Positions 35,935-44,263 are shown, counted from the stretch's first letter. The stretch: 64,000 bases of DNA from Thioploca ingrica (GCA_000828835.1 AP014633.1:1798001-1862000), one strand, 5' to 3'. Notes: generated by a model not told the origin, from the letters alone. A program made the numbers and translations.

Positions 35935-36387
35935 TTATTCAAGACCAACATCCATAACATTTCTGTTACTTGTAGCCCAATCAATTGGATAAACACCATG
36001 AGCTACCCAACGATGAAAAGAGGAATATTTCCAATCTCTCACCTGATTAACGTAACCCTGTTTTACCTGGTTATAGTGAATATATTCAACATGATGTACA
36101 TAGTCTTCCTCATCACGAATCACATGTTCCCAGAAACGGCGTTGCCATAGACCACGTTCGTTTTTACGTTGACGGCTTTTGGAAATGTATTCTTTTGTTT
36201 TTATAGACCTTGAGAAATCTGATTTAATTAAACGCCAACGAGATGAAAAATGAGCATCGCCTTCAGGTAGTTGCCAAATACAATGTAAGTGATTGGGTAA
36301 AATGACAACCGCATCCATAGTGAATGGGTGATTTTTTTGAACATGTTTAAATGATTCCCTTAAAGTATCAACATGTTGAACGAGCAA
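35935..36387 (-). CDS. REP-associated tyrosine transposase (RAYT, Y1_Tnp family), start codon unclear
   Basis: 150 residues from TTG 36387, but clear homology continues in frame upstream to about 36471 (NHENYKRIKIEGGCYFFTVV), which is the expected first beta strand. No ATG/GTG/TTG exists in frame there: the codon where Met is expected is TTA, and the nearby ATG at 36467 is in another frame and hits a stop after six codons. The catalytic parts are intact: HLH metal-binding pair at residues 33-35 (LPNHLHCIW) and the candidate nucleophile Tyr 105 in YIHYNQVKQG. RAYTs cut and join single-stranded DNA at REP hairpins through a GTAG foot. The gene is probably decaying or uses an unusual start. Confidence 0.82.
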   Translation of the reverse strand: MLVQHVDTLRESFKHVQKNHPFTMDAVVILPNHLHCIWQLPEGDAHFSSRWRLIKSDFSRSIKTKEYISKSRQRKNERGLWQRRFWEHVIRDEEDYVHHVEYIHYNQVKQGYVNQVRDWKYSSFHRWVAHGVYPIDWATSNRNVMDVGLE

Positions 36388-36501
36388 ATCATTTCCTTGT
36401 CGTTGTGCTAAAACAACCGTAAAGAAATAACAACCCCCTTCGATTTTTATTCGTTTGTAGTTTTCATGGTTTAATTGGTTTATGTAAAGCTTCGTGCTTA
36501 C

Positions 36502-36548
36502 CTGAATTTAGAATTTAGCTACGTGCTTGCTGAATTTAGAATTTAGCT
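36502..36548. repeat. Direct repeat, 19 bp, 28-bp period
   Basis: The unit CTGAATTTAGAATTTAGCT appears at 36502-36520 and 36530-36548, separated by ACGTGCTTG, and the right copy runs into the right-hand REP of the RAYT unit. Confidence 0.75.
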
Positions 36549-36594
36549 GGGTTTCGTTCCTCAACCCAGCCTACGTGCTACGTGCTACATGCTT

Positions 36595-38082
36595 TTATTG
36601 TTTGGTTATTTCCCCAGTTGAACTTTTTACCAGGCAATCCACTTGTTTGCCTTCGCAATTAACTAATTCGACATACAAAGGCATTTTACCTAACGCATGA
36701 GTGGCGCAAGATAAGCAAGGATCATAAGCCCGAACGGCGACTTCAATGTGATTTAGCAGTCCCTCGGTCAGGGTTTGTCCGTCTAAGTATTCTCTCGCAA
36801 CTTGCCGAATTGATTCATTCATGGCTTGATTATTGTTGGTGGTAGAGACAATTAAATTGGCTTTTTCAATGCTGCCATTGTCGTTAACCAGGTAATGATG
36901 AATTAAGGTGCCACGCGGTGCCTCAATCACACCAATGCCTTCTAATAATTTTTCTTCACCTTGGGCGACAATATCGGTTCCAGTGGTGACGGGATCTAAC
37001 AAAATTTCTTTAATGCGTTCAGCGGCATAAAGCATTTCAATCATGCGCGCCCAGTGGTAAGCGAGGGAAGCGTGTACCAAACCACCGTTTGCATGTGCTC
37101 TAAATTGCTGACGTTCCACTTCCGCCAGTGGCGTGGTAATGTAGTCGCAGTTATTAATTCGCGCTAAGGGACCAACTCGATACCAACCCACTTCTTTGCC
37201 TTTAGAAATAATGAAGGGAAATTTCATGTAAGACCACGGTTTAACTTCTTCGTGGATGTATTGAGGGTAGTTACAATAATCAACGTGATCAAAAATAATT
37301 TCGCCGTTAGCCTCTTTAGCACGTAAGCCACCGTGATATAAATCCAGTGCTCCGTCCGCTGTGACTAAACTGAGCATACTTGATTGAATCATAGCGAAGC
37401 GCTGGTGGAAATCGGCATTGGTTAAGTAGACTTTTTTGATCAAATCAACAGCACCTTTGCTCCAAAGAATAATTTGGTCAATATCGGCTAACAATAAAGC
37501 GCGATGTTGTAAAGAGAGCGGTTTGTTCATGCCACCCGGCAGACTGGCGGTGCCATGAACTCGTTTGCCCGAAATAATGCGAATGACTTCTTGACCATAT
37601 TTGCGGAGGCGAATTCCTTGTAAGCCCAGGTCGGGATGGTCGGCGATGACGCCAACGATATTACGATGTGCGACGGCGTCATTGATGCCAAACAGTAAAT
37701 CCGGTGAACAGAGATGGAAGAAATGCAAAGCGTGAGACTGTAAAATTTGCCCTAAGTGTAATAGTCTTCGCAGGTTATCCGCAGTTGGCGTGAGTTGTCT
37801 GGCGCCAGCAAGCATATCGACGGCTTTAGCGGCGGCTAAATGGTGACTCACCGGACAAATGCCACATAACCGCTGTACTAAGACGGGGATTTCCCAGTAG
37901 GGTCGTCCTTGAATAAATTTTTCAAATCCCCGAAATTCGACAATGTGTAAGCGGGCTTGGTGAACGTGATTATCTTCGTCTAAGAGTAAAGTGACTTTAC
38001 CATGTCCTTCAACTCGAGTTAAGGGTTCAATGACAACCCGTTTTAGGGTTTCTGGATGCGTTGCGGTTTCAAGTTGGCTCAT
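36595..38082 (-). CDS. hoxH: Bidirectional NAD-linked [NiFe] hydrogenase large subunit HoxH
   Basis: 495 residues; carries the nickel-iron active site of a group 3d hydrogenase. Proximal ligand motif RLCGICPVSHH at residues 71-81 (Cys 73 and 76) and distal motif DPCLSCATHALG near the C-terminus. About 30 residues follow the terminal His, the extension normally clipped by a HoxW endopeptidase when nickel is in place; no hoxW or hyp genes are in the window. The N-terminal RVEGHGKVTLLL is the L0 motif. Last gene of the operon, 45 bp after hoxY. Together with HoxY it oxidises H2 or reduces protons, exchanging electrons with the HoxFU diaphorase and NAD(H) in the cytoplasm. The RAYT unit sits immediately downstream. 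Confidence 0.95.
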   Translation of the reverse strand: MSQLETATHPETLKRVVIEPLTRVEGHGKVTLLLDEDNHVHQARLHIVEFRGFEKFIQGRPYWEIPVLVQRLCGICPVSHHLAAAKAVDMLAGARQLTPTADNLRRLLHLGQILQSHALHFFHLCSPDLLFGINDAVAHRNIVGVIADHPDLGLQGIRLRKYGQEVIRIISGKRVHGTASLPGGMNKPLSLQHRALLLADIDQIILWSKGAVDLIKKVYLTNADFHQRFAMIQSSMLSLVTADGALDLYHGGLRAKEANGEIIFDHVDYCNYPQYIHEEVKPWSYMKFPFIISKGKEVGWYRVGPLARINNCDYITTPLAEVERQQFRAHANGGLVHASLAYHWARMIEMLYAAERIKEILLDPVTTGTDIVAQGEEKLLEGIGVIEAPRGTLIHHYLVNDNGSIEKANLIVSTTNNNQAMNESIRQVAREYLDGQTLTEGLLNHIEVAVRAYDPCLSCATHALGKMPLYVELVNCEGKQVDCLVKSSTGEITKQ

Positions 38083-38127
38083 GTGTGTAATCCTTTTTAG
38101 TCAAGCCGTTATTTGGAGTTAGCTCAA

Positions 38128-38670
38128 CTAATCGTAATGGATGGCTTGGTAAGGTAAAGAAATTTCTTGACCAGCCAATAATTCATTTAAAAAAGTCCAA
38201 ATGGCATCCCCAGAAGGTGGGCAGCCGGGGAGAAAGTAATCGATTTTAACGATTTCATGAATGGGGTGAACTTTGTTCAATAATAAAGGAATTTCTGGGT
38301 CATTGGGAATTAAAGGATTCACCACGCCCACACCATTAAGGTAGGATTCCTCTAGACATTCTTTTAAAGAGTAATGGTTACGCAATGCGGGAACACCACC
38401 ATTAAAGGCACAAGCACCCATCGCAATCAGAATTTTACAGTTCTTCCGAAATTCTTTTAGGACATGGACATTCTCTGCATTACAAACACCACCTTCAATT
38501 AAACCAATATCGCAAGGACCGCAGTGTTTAATATCGGTTAGGGGAGTGCGATCAAATTCAATATGTTCTAACAGTTCCAGTAACCGTTCATCAATATCGA
38601 GAAATGACATGTGGCAACCAAAGCAACCGGCCAGTGAAGTAGTGGCAACCCGAATTTTATTTGCGGCCAT
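38128..38670 (-). CDS. hoxY: [NiFe] hydrogenase small subunit HoxY
   Basis: 180 residues from ATG 38670, chosen because AGGAG lies nine bases upstream and MAANKIRVATTSLAGCFGCH is the family start; the frame is open further up but inside hoxU. Iron-sulfur ligands: LAGCFGCHMSFLD at the start, CGPCDIGLIEGGVCN, GACAFNGGVP and PGCPPSGD. This short form, with only the proximal 4Fe-4S cluster, is typical of cytoplasmic group 3d enzymes and lacks a Tat signal. It overlaps the hoxU stop by 14 bases. It passes electrons between the HoxH nickel site and the HoxFU diaphorase. Confidence 0.94.
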   Translation of the reverse strand: MAANKIRVATTSLAGCFGCHMSFLDIDERLLELLEHIEFDRTPLTDIKHCGPCDIGLIEGGVCNAENVHVLKEFRKNCKILIAMGACAFNGGVPALRNHYSLKECLEESYLNGVGVVNPLIPNDPEIPLLLNKVHPIHEIVKIDYFLPGCPPSGDAIWTFLNELLAGQEISLPYQAIHYD

Positions 38671-39400
38671 ATTTAGTTGCTCCTGCATGTAGTTGCTGAG
38701 AATCGCCGACAATCCGAATCGATTGCTGGTCGTATAACCGTTCGCCAATCGGCGTGGTATAACGAGTTCGTTTACGTAAAATAGCGCCGACCGGACAAAC
38801 GAATGCGGCTTTATCGCCGACGGCAAAGTCGGTATCTTCCAGTTTGCCGGAGGGCGAATTAATAATTAAATGGGCTTTGATACCGCGACCACTAATCGCA
38901 AAAATATTTTTCTTATCCACATCGCGGCTAGCACGCACGCAAAGTTCACACAGGATACAACGGTTAAAGTCAATCACGTAGTCTGGATGGGAGGGATCCA
39001 GATCGCGATAGGGGTAAAAATGCTGATAATGGGAAGACAGCATCCCGACGTAGTAAGCCACCGCTTGGAGTTGGCAATTACCGGTTTTGGGACAACCGGG
39101 GCAAATATGATTGCCTTCTACAAACAGCATTTGAGTGAGTGCCCGCCGATTTTCGTTGAGTTCTTTAGTATTATTCAGAATTTCTTGACCGGCAGCGGCT
39201 GGCATGGTGCAGGCGGATTCATAACGTCCATTCACCATGACGGTACACAGTCTGCAACTGCCATGCGGTTTAAATTCTGGATGATAGCACAGGTGAGGAA
39301 TATAAATTTTAGCAGCCAATGCCGCATCCATAATCGTCTGCCCAGGTTGAAAGGGTATTTTTTGTCCGTCAAGCGTAATCGTTTGTTCTTCTGGTTGCAT
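38657..39400 (-). CDS. hoxU: Hydrogenase diaphorase subunit HoxU (NuoG-like)
   Basis: 247 residues from ATG 39400 with GAGGGA upstream; a longer frame exists but overlaps hoxF coding. The N-terminal 2Fe-2S ferredoxin domain has CYHPEFKPHGSCRLC and a later Cys in ESAC. A His-Cys3 4Fe-4S site follows (HICPGCPKTGNC) and then a further 4Fe-4S motif CILCELCVRASRD with CPVGAIL closing it. These match the N-terminal section of NuoG and the HoxU family in order and length. It carries electrons between HoxF flavin and the HoxYH hydrogenase module. Nineteen bases separate it from hoxF. Confidence 0.94.
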   Translation of the reverse strand: MQPEEQTITLDGQKIPFQPGQTIMDAALAAKIYIPHLCYHPEFKPHGSCRLCTVMVNGRYESACTMPAAAGQEILNNTKELNENRRALTQMLFVEGNHICPGCPKTGNCQLQAVAYYVGMLSSHYQHFYPYRDLDPSHPDYVIDFNRCILCELCVRASRDVDKKNIFAISGRGIKAHLIINSPSGKLEDTDFAVGDKAAFVCPVGAILRKRTRYTTPIGERLYDQQSIRIVGDSQQLHAGATKYGRK

Positions 39401-39419
39401 AGAGATTCCCTCAATCAAT

Positions 39420-41213
39420 TTATAAATAAGCCAATTCGTCTCTTCTACCGGTAATTTGGCGCGCCTCTTCCAAAGCACTATCCAAATCAAAAGCCGGTTC
39501 AAAATCCGCTTCGACTAACAAGCGCTTGCGGTAGACTTCGGGGAATTTTTTCAAAGTATCCGCAATGTGATTGGAAGCAGTTTGCCCCAAACCACAGTGG
39601 CTAGCGGTTTTGAGAATCTGACTAATATGGCTCATATCTTTTAAGTCATCGGCGGTACCATGACCGGTATAGACTTTTTCTACTAAATTCTTGAGTAAGG
39701 AAGTACCTACCCGACACGGGGTGCAAAAACCGCAACTTTCATGCACGAAGAAATGCGCAAAATTACGCACCACTTCCAGCAAATCGCGTTGCCGATTAAA
39801 GATCATCACTGATCCGCCGGTAGCGACATCTTCAAAGGCGATTTTGCGATCAAATTCTTTGGCGGATAAGCAGGTGCCGGCAGCGCCGGAAATTTGTACG
39901 GCTTGAGTATCTTGGGCGCCACAGGCTTCTAGAACTTCTCGCACGCTCACACCAAAGGGAAATTCATAGATCCCAGGGCGTAAACAGTCACCGGAAATGC
40001 TCAGTAATTTGGTACCTTTCGACTGTTTTGTACCGAGTGCCGCAAAGCCGTCGCCACCATAAACGGCGATTCGCGCAGCTAGGGCGAAGGTTTCTACATT
40101 ATTGACGACGGTGGGTTTGTTGAGATAGCCTTGGGTCACGGGGAAAGGCGGGCGATTGCGCGGGACACCTCGTTTACCTTCTAACGATTCAATCAAGGCT
40201 AATTCAGCACCACAAACGTAAGCGCCAGCCCCTAAATGAATTTTGATATCGAAAGAGAAATTGGGATTACCGAGAATTTGTTCACCCAATAAGCCCTGTT
40301 CCCGTCGCTTCGCGAGCACGGCTTCTAAGGGTTGCAGTAAATAACGATATTCACCTCGTAAATACAAAAATCCTTGGTGTGCACCAATAATGCGAGCACA
40401 GACTGTCATGCCTTCAAAGACCAGATCAGCATAGCTTTGTAGTAACACGCGATCTTTGAAGGTACCTGGTTCACCTTCATCGGCATTGCAAACCACGTAA
40501 CGTTCATCAGCATGCGTGTTGCGACAAAATGCCCATTTAGTTGCGGTTTTAAACCCAGCGCCACCACAACCGCGTAAACCGGATTTCTCAATCTCGGCTA
40601 AAGTCGCGTCGGTACCTCGAGCCAGCATGACCCGAATGGCCAAACCTTCTTCCAAGGGTTCTCCCAAGAGGATATGTTTGTGCTGGATGTTATCTTGTAC
40701 TTGAAAGAATTCAGTTGGCCAATGGGAGAGTGGTGTTTGGGTTTCGATTAACTCAGCAATTTTATCCAGCTTGGCTTGAGTTAATTGGGTTACCGTATAG
40801 CCATTAACTAACATCGCTGGCCCTTGATCACTCATGCCAATACAAGCAGTATTGTCAATTGTCACTCGGCCATCAGCGCGTGGCTTACCGATTTCCACCT
40901 TGAGTTTTTGTAAAAGGTAGTCCATTAATTGGGGTTTACCTTGTAGATGTTCAATGATATTGTCGCTAAAGTAAATATCATATTGACCACGGGGGCTATC
41001 ATGGAAAAAGCTATAAAAACCCGCTACACCGGCAACATAAGCGCGTGGTAATTTTAAAATTTCAGCAAAACTATCAATCGCTGCGGTTGGAATGTAACTG
41101 AGTTTTTCTTGCACCTGCCATAGCATTTGCACTAATTCAGTCGCTTGATAAGCGTAGCTATGGGTAATTTCTTGAACAGTCGTGTGGATAGTAGTCATGT
41201 CGATAGTCGACAT
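39420..41213 (-). CDS. hoxF: Hydrogenase diaphorase subunit HoxF, NuoE-NuoF fusion
   Basis: 597 residues, first gene of hoxFUYH. Residues 1-145 are a NuoE-like thioredoxin domain, 175-580 NuoF-like: FMN loop RGCGGAGFKTATKW, NADH site GAGAYVCGAELALIESLEG, and the 4Fe-4S ligands ESCGFCTPCRVG with a later Cys in ASHCGLGQ. The NuoE domain normally binds a 2Fe-2S cluster with four Cys; here only Cys 124 (NTACIGMSDQG) remains, the first pair position reading YFSDNIIEH, so the cluster is probably not formed. No separate hoxE gene precedes it. The fusion places it with the Ralstonia/Hydrogenophilus-type soluble hydrogenases rather than the cyanobacterial HoxEFUYH form. It exchanges electrons with NAD+/NADH. 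Confidence 0.94.
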   Translation of the reverse strand: MSTIDMTTIHTTVQEITHSYAYQATELVQMLWQVQEKLSYIPTAAIDSFAEILKLPRAYVAGVAGFYSFFHDSPRGQYDIYFSDNIIEHLQGKPQLMDYLLQKLKVEIGKPRADGRVTIDNTACIGMSDQGPAMLVNGYTVTQLTQAKLDKIAELIETQTPLSHWPTEFFQVQDNIQHKHILLGEPLEEGLAIRVMLARGTDATLAEIEKSGLRGCGGAGFKTATKWAFCRNTHADERYVVCNADEGEPGTFKDRVLLQSYADLVFEGMTVCARIIGAHQGFLYLRGEYRYLLQPLEAVLAKRREQGLLGEQILGNPNFSFDIKIHLGAGAYVCGAELALIESLEGKRGVPRNRPPFPVTQGYLNKPTVVNNVETFALAARIAVYGGDGFAALGTKQSKGTKLLSISGDCLRPGIYEFPFGVSVREVLEACGAQDTQAVQISGAAGTCLSAKEFDRKIAFEDVATGGSVMIFNRQRDLLEVVRNFAHFFVHESCGFCTPCRVGTSLLKNLVEKVYTGHGTADDLKDMSHISQILKTASHCGLGQTASNHIADTLKKFPEVYRKRLLVEADFEPAFDLDSALEEARQITGRRDELAYL

Positions 41214-41525
41214 ATTGGTTTAATCTCCTAGTTGAATGGGTTGAGGACGATGTAGTGACTACTTTAAGATTAGCTTGATTATTTCTTTATGATTGTGAGT
41301 TGAAGGTATTATAACGATTTTATTTTAATAGCTAAAGCTTTTTATTAATAGTATAGATGAGAAAAAGGTGCAAATTTGGGGCGAGTCTACTTTGCTAAGC
41401 GAATACCATTAAGCAAGTTAGTTGTGACGGGTAGAAGTTCTCGCTTCGCATTTTGTTAAGCAAGTATGAGCTTGGGAAACAAGCGTTTCCAACGAGGGTA
41501 GTCAATGCTATTAAGTTAAGCTATA

Positions 41526-41619
41526 ACTCCCCTCTTTAAAAAAGGGGGCCGGGGGGATTTTTTGGTAAGTCAACCGTTTAAAATCCCCCCTAACTCCCCT
41601 TTGAAAAAGGGGGGAATCC
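41526..41619. repeat. Inverted pair of C-run/G-run repeats
   Basis: Left arm ACTCCCCTCTTTAAAAAA then GGGGGCCGGGGGGATTTT; right arm AAATCCCCCC, then ACTCCCCTTTGAAAAAGG and GGGGAAT. The arms are approximate inverted copies about 20 bases apart; a single copy occurs at 31352. It occupies the middle of the 500-bp gap between hoxF and tolB. The gap also holds a degraded TTCCCAACGAG-type block (41468-41505). I see no gene there; the hox promoter should lie in the AT-rich part near 41220-41340. Confidence 0.6.
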
Positions 41620-41714
41620 TTAAGCGGGGGTAGTGCTAAAGAGCGTGAGTCAGTTGAAATCCGGTAGAAGTCTCTTACTCACCTAAATGTTACCACCGCT
41701 TAGTAGGCTAGAGG

Positions 41715-43016
41715 TTAATAAGAAAAAGGTGACCAAGCCGGTTCACGAACTTCTTCTCCTAAATTGACGACGAGTCGTTGGCGAACACTACCGTCGGAGG
41801 ATACTGCCGCTAATTCAGAACCGGTCGCATAAATGATCATATCGCCATTGGGAGCAAAACTCGGTGATTCGTCTAAACTCGTTTGACTCAAGATTTTTAA
41901 GTTACCACTCCCCAAATCCAATGAGGCAATTCGATAACCTTGACCGCTGCTATGTAATAATGCTAATCGATTCCCATCCGGCGAAAAACGAGCACGTGCA
42001 TTGTAATTGCCTTTAAAAGTTAACCGTTGTACTTGGCTACCATCCGCAGCCATACGATAAATCTGCGGCTGATTACCAACGCGGTCTGAGGTAAATACCA
42101 GTGATTGTCCATCAGGTGCCCATTCCGGCTCAGTATCAATCGCTGGATCATGAGTTAAACGAGTTAAGGCACCGGTAAGTAAATTAAAAACATAGATTTC
42201 GGGATTGCCTTCATGGGATAAAGTGACGGCTAAACGAGTTCCATCGGGTGACCAAGCCGGAGCGGCGTTAAGTCCACGTTTATCAGAAATGCGCAGCCGT
42301 CGTCCAGTCTGAACTTCTTGAACATAAATAGCCATTTTTTTATCACTTCCCCGGTTTTCATAGGTCACATAGGCAATCCGCCGCCCATCGGGTGACCAAG
42401 TGGGTGAAAAAATGGGTTCGTCTGAGCGCAACATCAAGCGTGGATTAGCGCCATCGGCATCGGCAACCTGGAGTTGATATTCTTTTTGCTTACCACGACC
42501 TTGTAAGGTCACATAGACAATTCGGGTACCAAATACACCTCGCACGCCAAGCAGAGCATTATAAATTTTATCACTAATTTGATGAGCAACTTGTCGTAGG
42601 GTTTGGACGGTGGCTGGATATTGAAATCCAATTAAACGGGTGCCTTTATAAACATCAAATAATTCAAATTCAACGGTATAACCGCTCAAACTCCCACCGC
42701 TAATCCGCCCAATCACTAAATAAGGAACACCGGCGGCTTGCCAATTGGAGAAAGTCACCTGATGTGCGTAGCTTGGGCGTTCTGGTAGACTAGAGGCTGA
42801 CATAGGCGAAAAGCGACCACTACGATGTAAATCACTGGACACAATGCCGGCTATATCCTGTGGTGGTGGAGTATTAGCGGATACGCCAAAGGGGACAATG
42901 GCAATGGGAGGTGCTCCTCCTTCTTCTGCATTGGCGGTAACCTCAATGGTTAGAATAGCATAGACTGGTTTTAATAAACACATGTAAATCAATAAAAAGA
43001 AGACAAAAATACGCAT
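41715..43016 (-). CDS. tolB: TolB, periplasmic component of the Tol-Pal system
   Basis: 433 residues from ATG 43016 (MRIFVFFLLIYMCLLKPVYA, signal peptide); the frame can be extended seven codons to a TTG inside tolA. The N-terminal domain (APPIAIVPFG...DIAGIVSSDLHRSGRF) interacts with TolA in known systems. The C-terminal half is a six-bladed propeller with repeated WSPDGRRIAYVT, WSPDGTRLAVTL, WAPDGQSLVFTS and FSPDGNRLALLH. It binds Pal and couples the inner-membrane TolQRA motor to the outer membrane during cell constriction. The usual downstream genes pal and cpoB are absent; after a 500-bp repeat-bearing gap comes the hydrogenase operon. Confidence 0.94.
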   Translation of the reverse strand: MRIFVFFLLIYMCLLKPVYAILTIEVTANAEEGGAPPIAIVPFGVSANTPPPQDIAGIVSSDLHRSGRFSPMSASSLPERPSYAHQVTFSNWQAAGVPYLVIGRISGGSLSGYTVEFELFDVYKGTRLIGFQYPATVQTLRQVAHQISDKIYNALLGVRGVFGTRIVYVTLQGRGKQKEYQLQVADADGANPRLMLRSDEPIFSPTWSPDGRRIAYVTYENRGSDKKMAIYVQEVQTGRRLRISDKRGLNAAPAWSPDGTRLAVTLSHEGNPEIYVFNLLTGALTRLTHDPAIDTEPEWAPDGQSLVFTSDRVGNQPQIYRMAADGSQVQRLTFKGNYNARARFSPDGNRLALLHSSGQGYRIASLDLGSGNLKILSQTSLDESPSFAPNGDMIIYATGSELAAVSSDGSVRQRLVVNLGEEVREPAWSPFSY

Positions 43017-43026
43017 TGTTTTTAAC

Positions 43027-44217
43027 CTAATCGACAAGTTTAAATGTAGATTGAACCGGATTAAATTCTCCCACTAAATCTTTAGGTATTGGTAAAGGTG
43101 ATGCTCGCTGGGCTGCACGTTTCGCGAAATCATCGAAAATACGATTACCACTTCCTTTAACAACAGTTACTTTAGTTACATGACCATTTTCACTAATGAA
43201 AATGTTTACTATGCAAGACAACCCGCGATAATTTTCCCCTCGAGGAGGATTACTCCTCCAAATCCTCTGTACTTTCCCTTCAACACTAGCTTTTACTCGT
43301 CCTATACGTTGTTTGTCATTTTTTTGACTAGCTGCCTCGGCCGCTTTACGTTTTTCCTCGGCTGCTTGCTCAGCCGCTTTACGTTTTTCCTCGGCTTCGC
43401 GAGCGGCTTGTTGTTCTGCGGCTTGGCGCTTCTTTTCTTCTGCCTCTCGCTCAGCTTTTTGTTCGGCCGATTTCCGTTGTTTCTCAGCTTTTTCAGTTGC
43501 TTTTTGCTCTGCGGCTTTACGTTTCTTTTCCTCAGCTTGAGCCGCTTTTTTCTCTGCTAGCTTGCGTTTCTTTTCGGCGGTTTTTTGTTCCGCCGCTTTG
43601 CGTTTTTCTTCCTCTTTAGCTAAACGGGCTTGTTTTTCAGCTTGTTTCTTTTTCTCTAACTTCTTTTGCTCGGCAAGGCTTTTAGCTTCCTCTTTTTTCT
43701 GCAATTCTTGCTTTTTTTCTAAATGTTGGTTTCGTTCGCGTTCGGCTTGTTCCAATTCATCTCGTAGTGCTTCTTCTCTTTCCCTTCTTGCTTTAGCTTC
43801 TTGTTTTAATCGTGCTTGTTCAATTTGTTGACGTTTGGACTTATCCAACTGAGCTGTTTCATTGCGGCGTTGCTGTTCTAATTGGGCTAAACGTTGTTGT
43901 TCTCGTTGTTTTTGTTCGCGTAGTTTATCTAAGCGTCGTGCTTCCTTTTCTACAGTACGTTCAACATTGTTTATTTGCTTTTCTAATTCAACATATTGAG
44001 TTTTTTGGGTTTTATTTTCATTGTGTTGTTGAGCTTTAAAATAGCTAACTGCGTTTAATACTTGCTTTTCATCCATCGCCATGGCTTGGATAATATGCTC
44101 CGGCTTAGGTGGTATTACGTGCGGTTTTAAAGGCCATTCTACATTAAAAATAACCACAATGAGTAGCAGCACATGAATAATAAGTGCATTGAAAAATGAA
44201 ATTGTCTTATCCCACAT
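43027..44217 (-). CDS. tolA: TolA, inner-membrane linker of the Tol-Pal system
   Basis: 396 residues. One membrane helix (ALIIHVLLLIVVIF, residues 11-24), then about 240 residues of K/E/A/Q-rich coiled coil (AEQKTAEKKRKLAEKKAAQ), and a C-terminal TolA-III/TonB-like domain (about 305-396) with the pattern CIVNIFISENGHVTKVTVVKGSG. TolA spans the periplasm and is energised by TolQR. Its start MWDK... is shared with the short paralogue encoded just upstream (46 bp gap). The repeated codons of the coiled coil open long frames on the opposite strand, which are not genes. Confidence 0.93.
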   Translation of the reverse strand: MWDKTISFFNALIIHVLLLIVVIFNVEWPLKPHVIPPKPEHIIQAMAMDEKQVLNAVSYFKAQQHNENKTQKTQYVELEKQINNVERTVEKEARRLDKLREQKQREQQRLAQLEQQRRNETAQLDKSKRQQIEQARLKQEAKARREREEALRDELEQAERERNQHLEKKQELQKKEEAKSLAEQKKLEKKKQAEKQARLAKEEEKRKAAEQKTAEKKRKLAEKKAAQAEEKKRKAAEQKATEKAEKQRKSAEQKAEREAEEKKRQAAEQQAAREAEEKRKAAEQAAEEKRKAAEAASQKNDKQRIGRVKASVEGKVQRIWRSNPPRGENYRGLSCIVNIFISENGHVTKVTVVKGSGNRIFDDFAKRAAQRASPLPIPKDLVGEFNPVQSTFKLVD

Positions 44218-44263
44218 ATTATTATAACTTAACTTAAAAAAGTGGCTTGCACTACTCTTGGCT

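Larger units (their letters stand above)
35906..36574 (-). mobile_element. REP-RAYT unit: transposase gene between perfect inverted REPs
   Basis: A 29-bp element (GTAG, stem GCTGGGTT/AACCCAGC, loop GAGGAACGA) at 35906-35934 recurs as an exact reverse complement at 36546-36574. Between them lies a single RAYT-type gene whose stop codon begins one base after the left REP. This is the classic arrangement of a REP-associated tyrosine transposase with its own REPs. Just inside the right REP is a 19-bp direct repeat (36502-36520 and 36530-36548). Such units are domesticated single-stranded DNA transposases rather than freely mobile IS elements. Confidence 0.85.

Noticed and set aside
35935-36387. 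Free IS200/IS605 insertion element
   Set aside because: There is no TnpB, and the ends are REP hairpins; sequence wording fits the RAYT branch instead.
38870-39454. 194-codon open frame on the plus strand
   Set aside because: It is antisense to hoxU, has no ribosome site, no recognisable domain, and its openness follows from the codon pattern of hoxU.
43180-44039. Plus-strand open frames rich in Phe, Leu and Ser (three in a row)
   Set aside because: They are the reverse complement of the Lys/Glu/Ala-rich TolA coiled coil; the hydrophobic look is an artefact of that composition.
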